Shown: positions 34,029 through 44,855 of the stretch, piece by piece | Layout: each line of letters opens with the position of its first letter | How positions within the stretch are numbered: position 1 is the first letter of the stretch | Assembly (NCBI RefSeq): GCF_030815485.1 | Contig: NZ_JAUSWV010000002.1 | Location: 4,154,001 to 4,218,000 of the forward strand | Direction of reading: 5' to 3' | Length of the DNA stretch: 64,000 nucleotides | Source of the DNA: Streptomyces rishiriensis | Lineage (GTDB): Bacteria; Actinomycetota; Actinomycetes; Streptomycetales; Streptomycetaceae | Program-made: the position numbers and the translations under genes | Notes under the pieces: model-generated | Seen by the model: the letters and a program-made list of their open reading frames with translations, nothing else | Told to the model about the DNA's origin: nothing | Database searches by the model: none

Positions 34029-34059
34029 CGAAGCCCCGGTCGTGTGGACCGGGGCTTCG
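34029..34059 (-). terminator. Hairpin terminator of tRNA-Ser(GCU)
   Basis: A perfect 13-bp stem, CGAAGCCCCGGTC with GACCGGGGCTTCG, and 5-base loop, 10 bp beyond the tRNA 3' end. Confidence 0.75.
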
Positions 34060-34068
34060 GTGATCGCG

Positions 34069-34159
34069 CGGAGGCGGAGGGATTTGAACCCTCGATGGGA
34101 TTGAAGTCCCAAACCGCATTAGCAGTGCGGCGCCATAGACCGGACTAGGCGACGCCTCC
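34069..34159 (-). tRNA. tRNA-Ser(GCU)
   Basis: 91 nt, type II with a long variable arm. Acceptor arms GGAGGCG and CGCCTCC; anticodon loop CTGCTAA gives GCU, reading AGC/AGU. T-arm GGTTCAAATCC. No encoded CCA. Confidence 0.96.
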
Positions 34160-34316
34160 AGCACAACCGCTCGCGTGTGGGCGAGTGGTGCGTGCAGATG
34201 ATGACACAGTCGAGCGGCGTGTCACCAATCGGCGTCCACGGTACTAGGCAGGTGGGTCGCAGGGCAAAGCGGTTGGCGGGGCGCAACGTCGTCGGGGGCT
34301 CGGCGTTAGTCCTGTC

Positions 34317-34838
34317 ATGTTCCAGGTCACCCCGCTCCGACGGCTCGCCGTCGCCCTCTCCGCCGCCGGTGCCGTCGTGGTCGCCTCGTGCGCCACCGGG
34401 CCTGTCACCGCCTACGCCTCCGGAACGGCCGAGGCCGTCACGGCCCTCGCCGACGTCACCTCCCTCGCGCCTCCGCCCGCCCGGGAGGAGGACCGGGTCT
34501 CCGGTGATCACCTCACGGTCACCGTCCGGCACGCCGACGGGCGCTCGGACGGGACGTTCCAGGTGTACTGCCACCCGGCAGGCGGCAGTCACCCGGACGT
34601 GGGAGACGCCTGCCGCGCCGTTGACCGCAACACCCGCTGGGGCCGGGACGTCTTCGCGCCCGCGCCGGAGGACGGCGTCTGCACCATGCGGTACGGCGGG
34701 CCGGCCACCGCCCACGTCACGGGCCGCTGGGCCGGGCGCCCGGTCGACGCGACGTACGACCGCAGCAACGGCTGCCGGATCGAGCGGTGGGACCGGCTCG
34801 TGCCGCTGCTGCCCGACCTGCGCCCGGCCACCCGCTGA
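34317..34838 (+). CDS. Subtilisin inhibitor-like (SSI) secreted protein
   Basis: 173 residues. Signal peptide to about residue 35 (LAVALSAAGAVVVASCATG has a Cys but no clear lipobox; cleavage near AYAS). The SSI core from about 63 has the four Cys that form the two SSI disulfides (CHP, DAC, GVC, NGC). The reactive-site loop reads CTMRY, with Met at P1 and Arg at P1', where classical SSI has Met-Val. Inhibitors of this family block subtilisin/trypsin-like proteases outside the cell and control development-linked transglutaminase processing in other species. ATG 34317 lacks a strong ribosome site. Confidence 0.85.
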   Translation: MFQVTPLRRLAVALSAAGAVVVASCATGPVTAYASGTAEAVTALADVTSLAPPPAREEDRVSGDHLTVTVRHADGRSDGTFQVYCHPAGGSHPDVGDACRAVDRNTRWGRDVFAPAPEDGVCTMRYGGPATAHVTGRWAGRPVDATYDRSNGCRIERWDRLVPLLPDLRPATR

Positions 34839-35393
34839 CGCACGTCCGGTGTACGAAGCCTCGGATCCGAGGCCGCGTCCGGTGTCCAGGGCCTCGGATC
34901 CGTGGCCCTGCACCCGATGACTCGACGGCCCGATGACTCGACGGCCCAATGCCCCGACGGCCGGGTGCCCCGACGGCCCGATGCGGCGATGCGGCGATGC
35001 GGCGATGCGGCGATGCGGCGATGCGGCGATGCGGCGATGCGTCGATGCGTCGATGCGCGAGTGTTCGCGGCGGTCCTCCGTCTTCGTTGTCGTGCTCGTA
35101 CAGGTGACTACAGGGGACGCGTGGCGGAAGCACCGGTTCCGTAAAGGTCGCGCGAAGGTCCCGCGAAGTATGGGCAGGCGGCGGGGCTGGCGCGGGGCGG
35201 TCCGCCGTGCGCAAGGACAGGCCACGACGGGTGCGGACACACGTTCTGTGTCACTTCGTCGTGCGAGCTCCCTCTCATCCGGCGCCGCCGACGGGACCCC
35301 AGCCCTTAGACTCCCTCGCGTGACACGGTGCGGGCCGGTTGGCAAGATGGCCCGAACGGTCGGCAAGGTGCGGTAACAGGGAGGAAGCGACTC
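34839..35393. other. Repeat-rich gene-free region
   Basis: About 555 bp with no supported gene. Holds a 16-bp palindrome GCCTCGGATCCGAGGC at 34858-34873 with a partial second copy near 34893, and the tandem arrays at 34915-35059. The antisense open frame across the arrays is a composition artefact. Confidence 0.6.
34915..35059. repeat. Tandem 16-bp then 8-bp repeats
   Basis: Four units ending CGACGGCC (16 bp, 34915-34979) run into an 8-bp array GATGCGGC repeated seven times perfectly (34980-35035), then GATGCGTC twice and a partial unit. A perfect 8-bp array of this length is prone to slippage. Confidence 0.95.
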
Positions 35394-38300
35394 GTGAGCA
35401 GCAGGCCATCCCGAGGCGCTGCTCGCCTCGCAGCCATACTCGACGCGCTCCCCGATGCGTTGGTGCTGGTCAACGCCAACGGGACCGTCGTCAACGCGAA
35501 CACCATCGCGCTCGAGGCGTTCGAGACCCCGGGCACCGCACTGGTCGGCCGGGGGCTGCTCGACCTGCTGCCGCAGTTCGACTCCAAGCTCATCCCGGGG
35601 TCCATGCGGCGGCCCGATCACATGGACCCGCGCGGGCGGACCAAGCCGACCCGGATGGTCGCGCGCCGGACCGACGGCAGCGAGTTCCCGGTCGAGGTCA
35701 CCAGCGCCAACCTCGAGAACGGCCAGCAGGCCTACGACGGCTACGGCTACTCCTCCGCCTCCGACGAACTGCTGATGCTCGTCGTACGCGACCTGTCCGG
35801 GACCGTCGACACCGAGGCCGAGCTGGCGCGTTCGCAGCGGCAGACCGAGATGATCCTGAGGGCCGCCTCCGAAGGCGTCGTGGGCACCGACACCGACGGG
35901 CGGATCGTCCTCGTCAACCCGGCCGCCGCCCAGATACTGGGGTACCGGGCCAGTGACCTCGGCGCCAAGGAGCTGCACACCCTCGTGCTGCACTCGCGCG
36001 CCGACGGCTCGCCGTTCCCGTACGACGAGTCGCCGCTCGCCGACACCCTGCGCTCCGGCCGCAAGCACCGGGTGCGCGGGCAGGTGCTGTGGTCCAAGAG
36101 CGGGGACAGGGTCGCGGTCGATCTGACGACCGCGCCCGTGCGCGACGGTGATCAGCTCGTCGGCGCCGTCATGACCTTCACCGACCGCCGGCCCTTCGAC
36201 GCCCTCGCCGAGGAGAAGGACGGCGTCGAGAAGCGGCACGCGGAGGAGTTGGAGAAGCTCTCCGAGGAGCACGCCTCCGATCTCACCGCGCTGCGCCAGC
36301 AGCACGTCGCCGAGCTCGAGGAGCTCCGCGAGCGGCACGAGGAGGAACTCGCGGCCGGCGAGGAGCGCTACGCCTCCCTCGGCGAGCGCGAGAAGGACCG
36401 GTACGAGGCGCTCGCCGGGCGGCACGAGCAGCTGCTCACCCTGCTCGGGGAGTCCCTGCGCGGGCCCCTCGACGAACTGCGCCGCGAGCTGGCCGCGCTC
36501 GCGGCGGACGACGCCGGTCAGCTCTGGCCCGAGGCCAACCAGGTGCTCCACCACCTGTCCGCCGGTTACTCGCGGATCACCACCCTCATCGACAACGTGC
36601 TCGGCTACCAGCGCCTGGACACCGGGGCGGAGGTCGTCGCCCGGTCGAAGGTGATGCTCGACGCCGTGGTCGCCGCCGGTGTCGACGGCGCGGTGGATCT
36701 CATCGGGCCGGGACGGGTGCAGTTCGCCGTGCACGCGCCGCCCATCGAGGCCGAGGTCGACGCGCGGCTCCTCGCGACCGCGCTCGCGCACCTCGTGGCC
36801 GACGTCGCGGGCGTCGACGCCACCGGCAACGCGCCCGTCTCGGCGGGCGGTTACATGGACAACACGGTCGTGGTGGCGGCCGCCCAGCGCGGCGAGGTCG
36901 TACGCATCGAGGTGCGCGGGCCCTACGCCGGCGGCGACCCCGTGCACGAACCGATCGTGCGGGGGATCGTGCGGGCGCACGGAGGCGTGCTCCAGACGCA
37001 CGAGGTGCCGGGCATGAGCGGCAGCGCGTACGTGCTCGAGGTGCCGTTGGGCGGTGGCGCGGGGGCCGTGGCGGCTCCGGCGGCCATGGCTCTGCCCGCG
37101 CTCGCGGCCGGTGACGGGCCCGCCCCGGCGGCTCCCGCGGCCGCCATGGCCGCGGAGGAGGACGTTCCGGACGAGTACGGCGCCGCTGGGCGCCGACGGG
37201 CCCGGCGGGCCTCCGTGGACGCCTTCCTGGAGGGTGACGTCCCGGGCGCGGAGGGCGGCGCCGAAGTGGAGCCGACGGTTCCGACCGGACGGCGGCGCAG
37301 GCGGGCCGGGGCCCCGGCCGCGGAGGAGACGCCGGCCGAGGTGTCGCCCGTCGCGGACGAGGCCGAGGGAGCGGAGGGCTCCGGCGGCACCGGACGGCGG
37401 CGTGGGCGGTCTGCCGAGGTCGCCGTCATGGGGGCCGACGCGGGGATGCTCCCAGGGGTCGACGGAGCGGTGAGCGAGGGCGCCGTCGTCACCGCCGCCG
37501 AGCACGCGGCGGGGACCGCGGCCTCGGGCACGGGACTCGGCGGCACCGTTCCGCCGCAGGGCGTACCGGCGCCGGGTGGCCAGCGTGCCCCCCACGCACC
37601 GGACGGCCGGCAGCCGCAGAACGCGTTGCAGCCCGCCCTGCCGGCGCTCGCGGGCGCACCGGCCGAGGCGCCGGGGACGGGTCCGGGAGCCCTGACCCGG
37701 GCGGAGACGGAGGACGGGCAGCCGACGGGCAGGCGACGGCGCGCACTGGCCGCCGCCAACGAGCGTGCCGCCGCGCAGGAGGCCGGGCCGCGCTCGGTGT
37801 TCGCCCTGCCCCCCGCGGACGCCGACCGGGTGCCGGACGGCTCCGTCGGCACGACTGCGGCCGCCCAGCCCGCACAGCCTGCCCAAACCGCCCAGCCAGC
37901 CCGGGCCGTAGGGCCGGTCCCGGTGCCCGGTTCGGTGCCGGGTGCGGTTCAGGCGCCCACCCAGGCACCGATTCCCGCGCAGGCACCGGTGCCCGTTCAG
38001 ACACCGATTCCCGCGCAGGCACCAGTTCCCGTTCAGGCTCAGGCGCCGGTCCAGGCTCAGGCGCCGGTCCAGGGCGCCGAGGGTTCCGGGCTCGACCACG
38101 GGCGGCACGACGCCGTCCCGCACGACCAGGCCGACGACCACACCCCGCCCCAGCCGCACCCCACGAACGCGCCCACGGGTCGCCGTCGACGGGCCGTCGC
38201 GCAGGCAGGGGAGGGCGCCGCCCCGGCAGCACAGGTTCAGCCGCAGCCCCAGGCGCCGTCCCAGCCGCGGCAAGCGGGGCAGCCCGTCGCCGCCGCGCAG

Positions 38301-39884
38301 CCGGTTCCGCCGGTCGCGCCCGTCCCTGGGCAGCCGCTGCCGGGGCAGCCGACCGCAGGTCCGCCGCTCCCCGCGCAGGCGGTTGCGGGCCAGGCGGCCC
38401 CCGGCCCCGTGCCGAACGTGCCCGGACCGGGTCAGCCGCTTCCGGCCGAGGCAGCGCCTGCCGCGGCCCCCGCGGCGACGCAGCCCGCACCGGCAACGCC
38501 CAGCGGTGGTACCCCGCTCCCGCCCGAGACCGGCGCCGGACAGCCGCGCGCGGCTCAGCCGTTGCCCGCGGAGGCCGCAACGGGCCGGCCCATGGACCCC
38601 AACTCGACGCAGGGGCGGGCGATCAGCGTGCGCACCCTGGGTCAGGGCGTGCCGTTCACCCGGCAGGCCGCGCAGGTTCAGCAGGCACAGCAGTTGCACC
38701 AGGCACAGCACACCCAGCAGGCGCAGCACGCCCAGCAGGCGCAGGCGCTGCGGCCCTCGCAGCCGGGGCTGCCGACGGCGCAGGCCACCGCCACCCCCGC
38801 TCCGCACGCCCCCGGCGGTTCCGGACGGCGCCGCAAGCTGGGCACTCCGCCCGACCCGGCGACGCGCCCGGAGCAGACGGCGCGTCCGCACCCGTCGGCC
38901 GAGCAGCCCGTCGCGGCGCAGGCCCCGGCACAGCCCGTCACGGCAGCCACGCCCGCGGCCGCGCCGGCACCCGTACCGCATCCCTCCCTGGCGGGTCAGT
39001 CACGGCTCGTGCCCGGTGGGCCGGGGACCGAGGGCGCCGGACGGTCGTACGCCATAGGGGCGCCGGACGAGAACGCCGCCGAGGGGCCCGAGCCGCTGGA
39101 CGGTCCCGGTGGGGCCGTCGAGGTGGCGGATCCGCCGCGGCCGCAGCTCCTGGACGACGAACTGCCGCCTGAGCCGCTGGACAACCCGCGTCGGCTGCTG
39201 GTGTGGCCGGCGCCGGACGTCAGTACGCAGCAGGCGCTCAGCGACCGCGGCTACCGGCCGGTGATCGTGCACTCGCGCGAAGAGGTCGACGCGCAGATCG
39301 CCGCCTTCCCGGCCGCGCTGTTCGTGGACCCGTTGACCGGGCCGATCACCCGTACCGCGTTGCAGTCGCTTCGTACGGCAGCGGTGGCCGCGGAGGTTCC
39401 CGTGCTGGTCACGGCGGGGCTCGGACAGGCGACGCGCGAGGCGGCGTACGGCGCCGATCCCGCCGTCCTGCTGAAGGCCCTCGCGCCGCGCGACAGCGAG
39501 CAGCATCCGCCGCGGGTGCTGCTCATCGAGGAGCACGCCGAGATCGCCCTCGCCCTGACGTCCACGCTGGAGCGGCGCGGGATGCAGGTGGCGCGGGCGG
39601 CGAGCGACGCGGACGCCGTCACGCTCGCCGGGCAGCTGCGGCCGAACCTGGTCGTGATGGACCTGATGCAGATGTCCCGGCGCCATGCCGGGATCCTCGA
39701 CTGGCTGCGGGCGAACGGCCAGCTCAACCGCACGCCGCTGGTCGTCTACACGGCTGCCGTCGACCCGGCGGACCTGCCGCGGCTGGCGTCGGGGGAGACG
39801 GTCCTCTTCCTCGCCGAGCGGTCGACGAGCGCCGAGGTGCAGACCAGGATCGTGGACCTGCTGGCCCGCATCGGCACCAACTAG
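35394..39884 (+). CDS. Large PAS/pseudo-histidine kinase/tandem receiver protein
   Basis: 1496 residues from GTG 35394, GGAGG 8 bases upstream. Two PAS domains (about 11-135 and 150-265), an acidic coiled coil (about 270-345, LRQQHVAELEELRERHEEEL), then a HisKA/HATPase-like region (about 345-545). The H-box equivalent reads ESLRGPLDEL where SHELRTPL is expected, so the phosphoacceptor His is missing, and the N box LAHLVADVAG lacks Asn; only a G-box-like GMSGSAYVLEVPL remains. A 680-residue Pro/Ala/Gln linker (about 560-1240) leads to two receiver-like domains: the first keeps ALFVDPL Asp and a Lys, the second keeps VVMDLM Asp and YTA Thr but has Glu-Glu-His for the acidic pair and no switch Lys. 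Soluble. Likely a signalling scaffold, not an active kinase. Confidence 0.88.
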   Translation: MSSRPSRGAARLAAILDALPDALVLVNANGTVVNANTIALEAFETPGTALVGRGLLDLLPQFDSKLIPGSMRRPDHMDPRGRTKPTRMVARRTDGSEFPVEVTSANLENGQQAYDGYGYSSASDELLMLVVRDLSGTVDTEAELARSQRQTEMILRAASEGVVGTDTDGRIVLVNPAAAQILGYRASDLGAKELHTLVLHSRADGSPFPYDESPLADTLRSGRKHRVRGQVLWSKSGDRVAVDLTTAPVRDGDQLVGAVMTFTDRRPFDALAEEKDGVEKRHAEELEKLSEEHASDLTALRQQHVAELEELRERHEEELAAGEERYASLGEREKDRYEALAGRHEQLLTLLGESLRGPLDELRRELAALAADDAGQLWPEANQVLHHLSAGYSRITTLIDNVLGYQRLDTGAEVVARSKVMLDAVVAAGVDGAVDLIGPGRVQFAVHAPPIEAEVDARLLATALAHLVADVAGVDATGNAPVSAGGYMDNTVVVAAAQRGEVVRIEVRGPYAGGDPVHEPIVRGIVRAHGGVLQTHEVPGMSGSAYVLEVPLGGGAGAVAAPAAMALPALAAGDGPAPAAPAAAMAAEEDVPDEYGAAGRRRARRASVDAFLEGDVPGAEGGAEVEPTVPTGRRRRRAGAPAAEETPAEVSPVADEAEGAEGSGGTGRRRGRSAEVAVMGADAGMLPGVDGAVSEGAVVTAAEHAAGTAASGTGLGGTVPPQGVPAPGGQRAPHAPDGRQPQNALQPALPALAGAPAEAPGTGPGALTRAETEDGQPTGRRRRALAAANERAAAQEAGPRSVFALPPADADRVPDGSVGTTAAAQPAQPAQTAQPARAVGPVPVPGSVPGAVQAPTQAPIPAQAPVPVQTPIPAQAPVPVQAQAPVQAQAPVQGAEGSGLDHGRHDAVPHDQADDHTPPQPHPTNAPTGRRRRAVAQAGEGAAPAAQVQPQPQAPSQPRQAGQPVAAAQPVPPVAPVPGQPLPGQPTAGPPLPAQAVAGQAAPGPVPNVPGPGQPLPAEAAPAAAPAATQPAPATPSGGTPLPPETGAGQPRAAQPLPAEAATGRPMDPNSTQGRAISVRTLGQGVPFTRQAAQVQQAQQLHQAQHTQQAQHAQQAQALRPSQPGLPTAQATATPAPHAPGGSGRRRKLGTPPDPATRPEQTARPHPSAEQPVAAQAPAQPVTAATPAAAPAPVPHPSLAGQSRLVPGGPGTEGAGRSYAIGAPDENAAEGPEPLDGPGGAVEVADPPRPQLLDDELPPEPLDNPRRLLVWPAPDVSTQQALSDRGYRPVIVHSREEVDAQIAAFPAALFVDPLTGPITRTALQSLRTAAVAAEVPVLVTAGLGQATREAAYGADPAVLLKALAPRDSEQHPPRVLLIEEHAEIALALTSTLERRGMQVARAASDADAVTLAGQLRPNLVVMDLMQMSRRHAGILDWLRANGQLNRTPLVVYTAAVDPADLPRLASGETVLFLAERSTSAEVQTRIVDLLARIGTN

Positions 39885-39962
39885 GCCCGTGCGACCCGGC
39901 CCACCGGGCGCCCGGGCCCACCCGTCCTACCGGGCCCACCCGTCCTACCGGACCTACCGGAC

Positions 39963-40547
39963 CTACCGGGCGACCATCCGCCGCGCCGCCTCCTTGATGG
40001 AGGCGCGCAGGCGGTCGCGGTCGGCGTCCTCGGAGCCCGCCAGGATGCGGCTCATCTGCGGGACGAACGCAGCCCAGTTGGCCATGGCGATCAGCAGGAA
40101 GAAGAGGTCGCGGGCCGGGATCGCGTCGGAGATCACTCCCCTGTCCTGCGCGTCCTGCACGGCGGCGACCTTGAGCGCGTAGTGCTTCTGGCGTTGCGCC
40201 TCGTCGGGCAGCAGCTCGGTACTGCCGTACTCGATGCCCTCCCAGTACAGGAGGCGCAGGAGCTCGGGGTGGGCGGCGTGGTAGTCCATCAGCCGGTCGA
40301 GCCAGCCCTCGATGTCGTCCGGGTCGACCGGGACGGCGGAGGCGAGGTCCACCATGGAGCGACCGAGGACCTGGGAGAACAGCTCGGCCTTGTTGCCGAA
40401 GTAGGCGTAGATGAGCTGCTTGTTCGCCTTGGCTTCGGCGGCGATGCGGTCGATTCGGGCGCCCGCGATGCCGTAACGGGCGAACTCCGCGACGGCGGCG
40501 TCGAAGATCCGGGCGCGGGTGGCCTCGGGATCCCTGGTGGTTGCCAT
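39963..40547 (-). CDS. TetR-family multidrug-efflux repressor (SCO4008-like)
   Basis: 194 residues from ATG 40547 (MATTRDPEATRARIFDAAVA). Helix-turn-helix: RIDRIAAEAKANKQLIYAYF with KANKQLIYAY as the recognition helix. The C-terminal domain (about 60-190) is the ligand and dimer part. Divergent from the MFS gene at 40751, with two palindromic operators between them. The pair corresponds to SCO4008/SCO4007 of S. coelicolor, for which I recall published work showing multidrug-responsive repression; that identity is by gene order and sequence style, not a search. Confidence 0.93.
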   Translation of the reverse strand: MATTRDPEATRARIFDAAVAEFARYGIAGARIDRIAAEAKANKQLIYAYFGNKAELFSQVLGRSMVDLASAVPVDPDDIEGWLDRLMDYHAAHPELLRLLYWEGIEYGSTELLPDEAQRQKHYALKVAAVQDAQDRGVISDAIPARDLFFLLIAMANWAAFVPQMSRILAGSEDADRDRLRASIKEAARRMVAR

Positions 40548-40570
40548 GGAGCCATCGTAGCGAGAGCAGC

Positions 40571-40648
40571 CAACCAACTAGTTGGTTGACAGGGAATTCA
40601 CTCCCGCTCCAGACTGTTCTCCCTCCGTTCCAACCAACTGGTTGGTTG
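40571..40648. promoter_or_regulatory. Two near-identical TetR operators
   Basis: CAACCAACTAGTTGGTTG (40571-40588) is a perfect 18-bp palindrome; CAACCAACTGGTTGGTTG (40631-40648) differs only at the centre. They are 60 bp apart between the divergent tetR and MFS genes. Confidence 0.9.
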
Positions 40649-40750
40649 CCGGTCGGGCCAGATGCCGGATGCCGCCCCGACCCCCAAGCCCAGCGACAAG
40701 CCAATAAGCCAGATGTCAGATGTCAGATGTCGGAGTGGGAGCACCGCACC

Positions 40751-42052
40751 ATGTCGCCCGAAGTCACGGAACCCCGAGCAGTCCGAGAAGCTGCGGAAGC
40801 CGCACGAACTGCGGAAGCCGTGGAAGCCGTGGAAGCCGTAGAAGCCGTAGAGGCTGTGGAGGCAGTAGAAGCGCGGGGAGTCGCGCCCTCGGGGGCCACG
40901 GGTCGCCGCAGGGAACTGCTCCTCGTCCTCATCGCCCTCTGCACCGCCGTCACGGCCGCCAACATCTACCTCGCGGCCCCGCTGCTCCCCCTCATCGCCC
41001 ACGACTTCGGCTCGGCGCCCTCGGCCGTGGCCTGGATCGCCTCGGTCGCCCAGTTCGGCTACGCGGCCGGTCTGCTCGTCTTCGCCCCGCTCGGCGACCG
41101 CGTGAACCGGCGCCGTCTGGTCGCCGTCCTCTCCCTGGTCACCGCGGCGGCCCTGGTCGCGGCGGCCGCGGCCGCCGGGACCGGAGCGCTCGCCGCCGCC
41201 GTGTTCGTCGCCTCGGCCGCGACCGTGGTCCCGCAGCTTCTCGTGCCGCTGGTCGCCGCCCGCGCTCCCGCCGACCGGCGCGCCCGGCACGTGGCCGCCG
41301 TCATCGCCGGGCTGTTCACCGGCATCGTCGCGGCACGCGTCCTCGGCGGGCTCGCCGGGCAGGCCTTCGGCTGGCGGACGGTGTTCGTGGGCGCGGCCGT
41401 GCTCACCACGGTCCTGGGCCTGCTGACCGCGGCCGCCCTCCCCTCCGAACGCCACCGCCTCCGCGAAGGGCACCTCTTCGCCGGCCTCACCGCGATGCCA
41501 GGCCTGGTGCGGCGCTCGCCCGACCTGTGGCGGGCCTGCGTGCGGCAGGCCGGGATGTACGGCGCGTGGAGTGCGTTGTGGACCTCGCTGGCCCTGCTGC
41601 TGACGGGCGAGGAGCCCTACGGCCTGTCGACCGCGACCGCCGGCCTCTTCGGCCTCTTCGGGCTGGCGGCCAGCGTCGTCGCACCGCTGGCGGGCGGTCT
41701 GGTCGACCGCTTCGGGGCGGCGAAGGTCGTACGCAACGCGTATCTTCTCGCCGCCGTCTCGGTCCCGCTGTTCTGGCTGGGCGGGCAGGTGCTCGTGGCC
41801 CTCTTCGTGGCCGCGATCGTGATCCACGCGGCGCTCGTCGCCTCCCACGTCGCCAACCAGACCCTCGCCCTGACGACCACCTCCGCCCCGGCCACCGCGA
41901 ACAGCGCCTATGTCGTCGCGGGGTTCGCCGGCGGCGCGACCGCCTCGGCCCTGGCCGGCCTCGCCTTCACCCACTTCGGCTGGGGTGGCGTCGTCGCGGT
42001 GGCGGGCGCGTGGCTGCTCCTTGGCTGGACGGCCACGGCCGTACGCCGGTGA
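40751..42052 (+). CDS. MFS drug exporter (SCO4007-like)
   Basis: 433 residues from ATG 40751 (GGGAG 8-12 bases upstream). N-terminal cytosolic tail carries an Glu-Ala-Val tandem stretch (about 23-40, encoded by a near-perfect 9-bp DNA repeat). Twelve predicted helices follow: RRELLLVLIALCTAVTAANI starts helix 1, APLGDRVNRRRLV is motif A between helices 2 and 3, and GGLVDRFGAAKVV its second copy. Likely drug:proton antiporter repressed by the divergent TetR protein. Two upstream in-frame Met are possible but have no ribosome sites. Confidence 0.9.
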   Translation: MSPEVTEPRAVREAAEAARTAEAVEAVEAVEAVEAVEAVEARGVAPSGATGRRRELLLVLIALCTAVTAANIYLAAPLLPLIAHDFGSAPSAVAWIASVAQFGYAAGLLVFAPLGDRVNRRRLVAVLSLVTAAALVAAAAAAGTGALAAAVFVASAATVVPQLLVPLVAARAPADRRARHVAAVIAGLFTGIVAARVLGGLAGQAFGWRTVFVGAAVLTTVLGLLTAAALPSERHRLREGHLFAGLTAMPGLVRRSPDLWRACVRQAGMYGAWSALWTSLALLLTGEEPYGLSTATAGLFGLFGLAASVVAPLAGGLVDRFGAAKVVRNAYLLAAVSVPLFWLGGQVLVALFVAAIVIHAALVASHVANQTLALTTTSAPATANSAYVVAGFAGGATASALAGLAFTHFGWGGVVAVAGAWLLLGWTATAVRR

Positions 42053-42352
42053 CGGCCGTACGCCGGTGACACCGACCCACGAGCGTGAAGGCCGCCCCCA
42101 GGGCATGAGGGCCGCCCATGGCCATGAGGGCCGCCCATGGTCATGAGGGCGGCCCACGGTCCATGGCGGCCTACGAGCGGAAGAACGGCGTACGCCGGGC
42201 AGGGCGCGCGAGAACCGTGACCGGCGGCGTACTCGACACCCGTGAACGACCGCGCCGGCCGACGCGACCGGTGCCGTGTTCGGTGTGTCGTGTTCGATGC
42301 CGCGTCTGGTGCCCTGTCGGCTACCGCTGCCGCTGTCGCGGCTCGGTCGAGG
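42053..42352. repeat. Gene-free region with short direct repeats
   Basis: The first 20 bp repeat the last 18 bp of the MFS gene (GCCGTACGCCGGTGAC). From 42100 to 42165 a unit of the type CATGAGGGCCGCCCATG recurs three times. No gene or RNA supported. Confidence 0.7.
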
Positions 42353-44008
<1,656 letters not shown>

Positions 44009-44159
44009 GGCGTCCTCCCATGGCGGCGACATTGCCTACGCGGTGGTAACGGTTGTGCTGATTCTGCGCACATACCGCGCGGTATGTCACTAGGGAGCGG
44101 TGATCGATCAGGTCACGTGGGAGCCGGGATCACGGCGCCGGCCGGAAGATCCGCTCCCG

Positions 44160-44708
44160 TCAGCGGACGACCACCAGCTCGGGATCCTCGCGCAGCTTGC
44201 CGAGCGCCCGCGACACCGCCGACTTCACGGTGCCCACCGAGACACCGAGCACTTCGGCCGTCTGGACCTCACTGAGATCCTCGTAGTACCTGAGGACGAC
44301 CATGGCCCGCTGCCGCGCGGGCAGCTTCATGATCGCCCGCCACATGGCGTCGTGCAGCGCCTGCCGCTCCGCCGGGTCGTCCGCGGGGCCGACCGGATCC
44401 GGCTCCGGCAGCTCGTCGCACACGAACTCGTCGACCTTGCGCTTGCGCCACTGCGACGTGCGGGTGTTCAGCAGGGCCCGGCGGACGTAGCCGTCGAGCG
44501 CCCGGTGGTCCTCGATCCGCTCCCACGCGACGTACGTCTTGGCGAGAGCGGTCTGCAGCAGGTCCTCCGCATCGCTCGGGTTCGCGGTCAGCGACCGCGC
44601 GGTGCGCATCAGCACCGGCTGACGCGCCCTGACGTACGACGCGAAGGACGGGTACGCAGCAGGCCGCGTCATGCCGTTCGAAGCGCTGGTGCAGACGGGT
44701 GTGGTCAT
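44160..44708 (-). CDS. SigE-type ECF sigma factor (SigE family, TIGR02983-like)
   Basis: 182 residues. Region 2: FASYVRARQPVLMRTARSLT, DAEDLLQTALAKTYVAWERI; region 4: LPARQRAMVVLRYYEDLSEV, with helix-turn-helix AEVLGVSVGTVKSAVSRAL. This SigE-family branch lacks a fused anti-sigma domain; no anti-sigma gene is adjacent, though the N-terminal 15 residues and the Pro-rich spacer between regions (about 97-113) are typical. Its targets are unknown; neighbouring lipid-metabolism genes are candidates. Confidence 0.9.
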   Translation of the reverse strand: MTTPVCTSASNGMTRPAAYPSFASYVRARQPVLMRTARSLTANPSDAEDLLQTALAKTYVAWERIEDHRALDGYVRRALLNTRTSQWRKRKVDEFVCDELPEPDPVGPADDPAERQALHDAMWRAIMKLPARQRAMVVLRYYEDLSEVQTAEVLGVSVGTVKSAVSRALGKLREDPELVVVR

Positions 44709-44855
44709 GGCTCCACGCTAGGTTCGCGGCCCGCTCGGGCGGATCGGCCGCAGGTCCCGAAGCGGGATCCCTCTCAGGTTGTAGGGGTGGTGCCGGCCCC
44801 ACCTCCTGAAGGTGGACGAGACGGCGGCGACTACTACGGGATGACCCCTGGGTGC

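Noticed and set aside
34119..38981. A 1620-residue open frame on the minus strand
   Set aside because: It is the high-GC mirror of the PAS protein gene, has Arg/Gly-rich low-information sequence, and covers tRNA-adjacent repeats. The plus-strand frame has real domains and a ribosome site.
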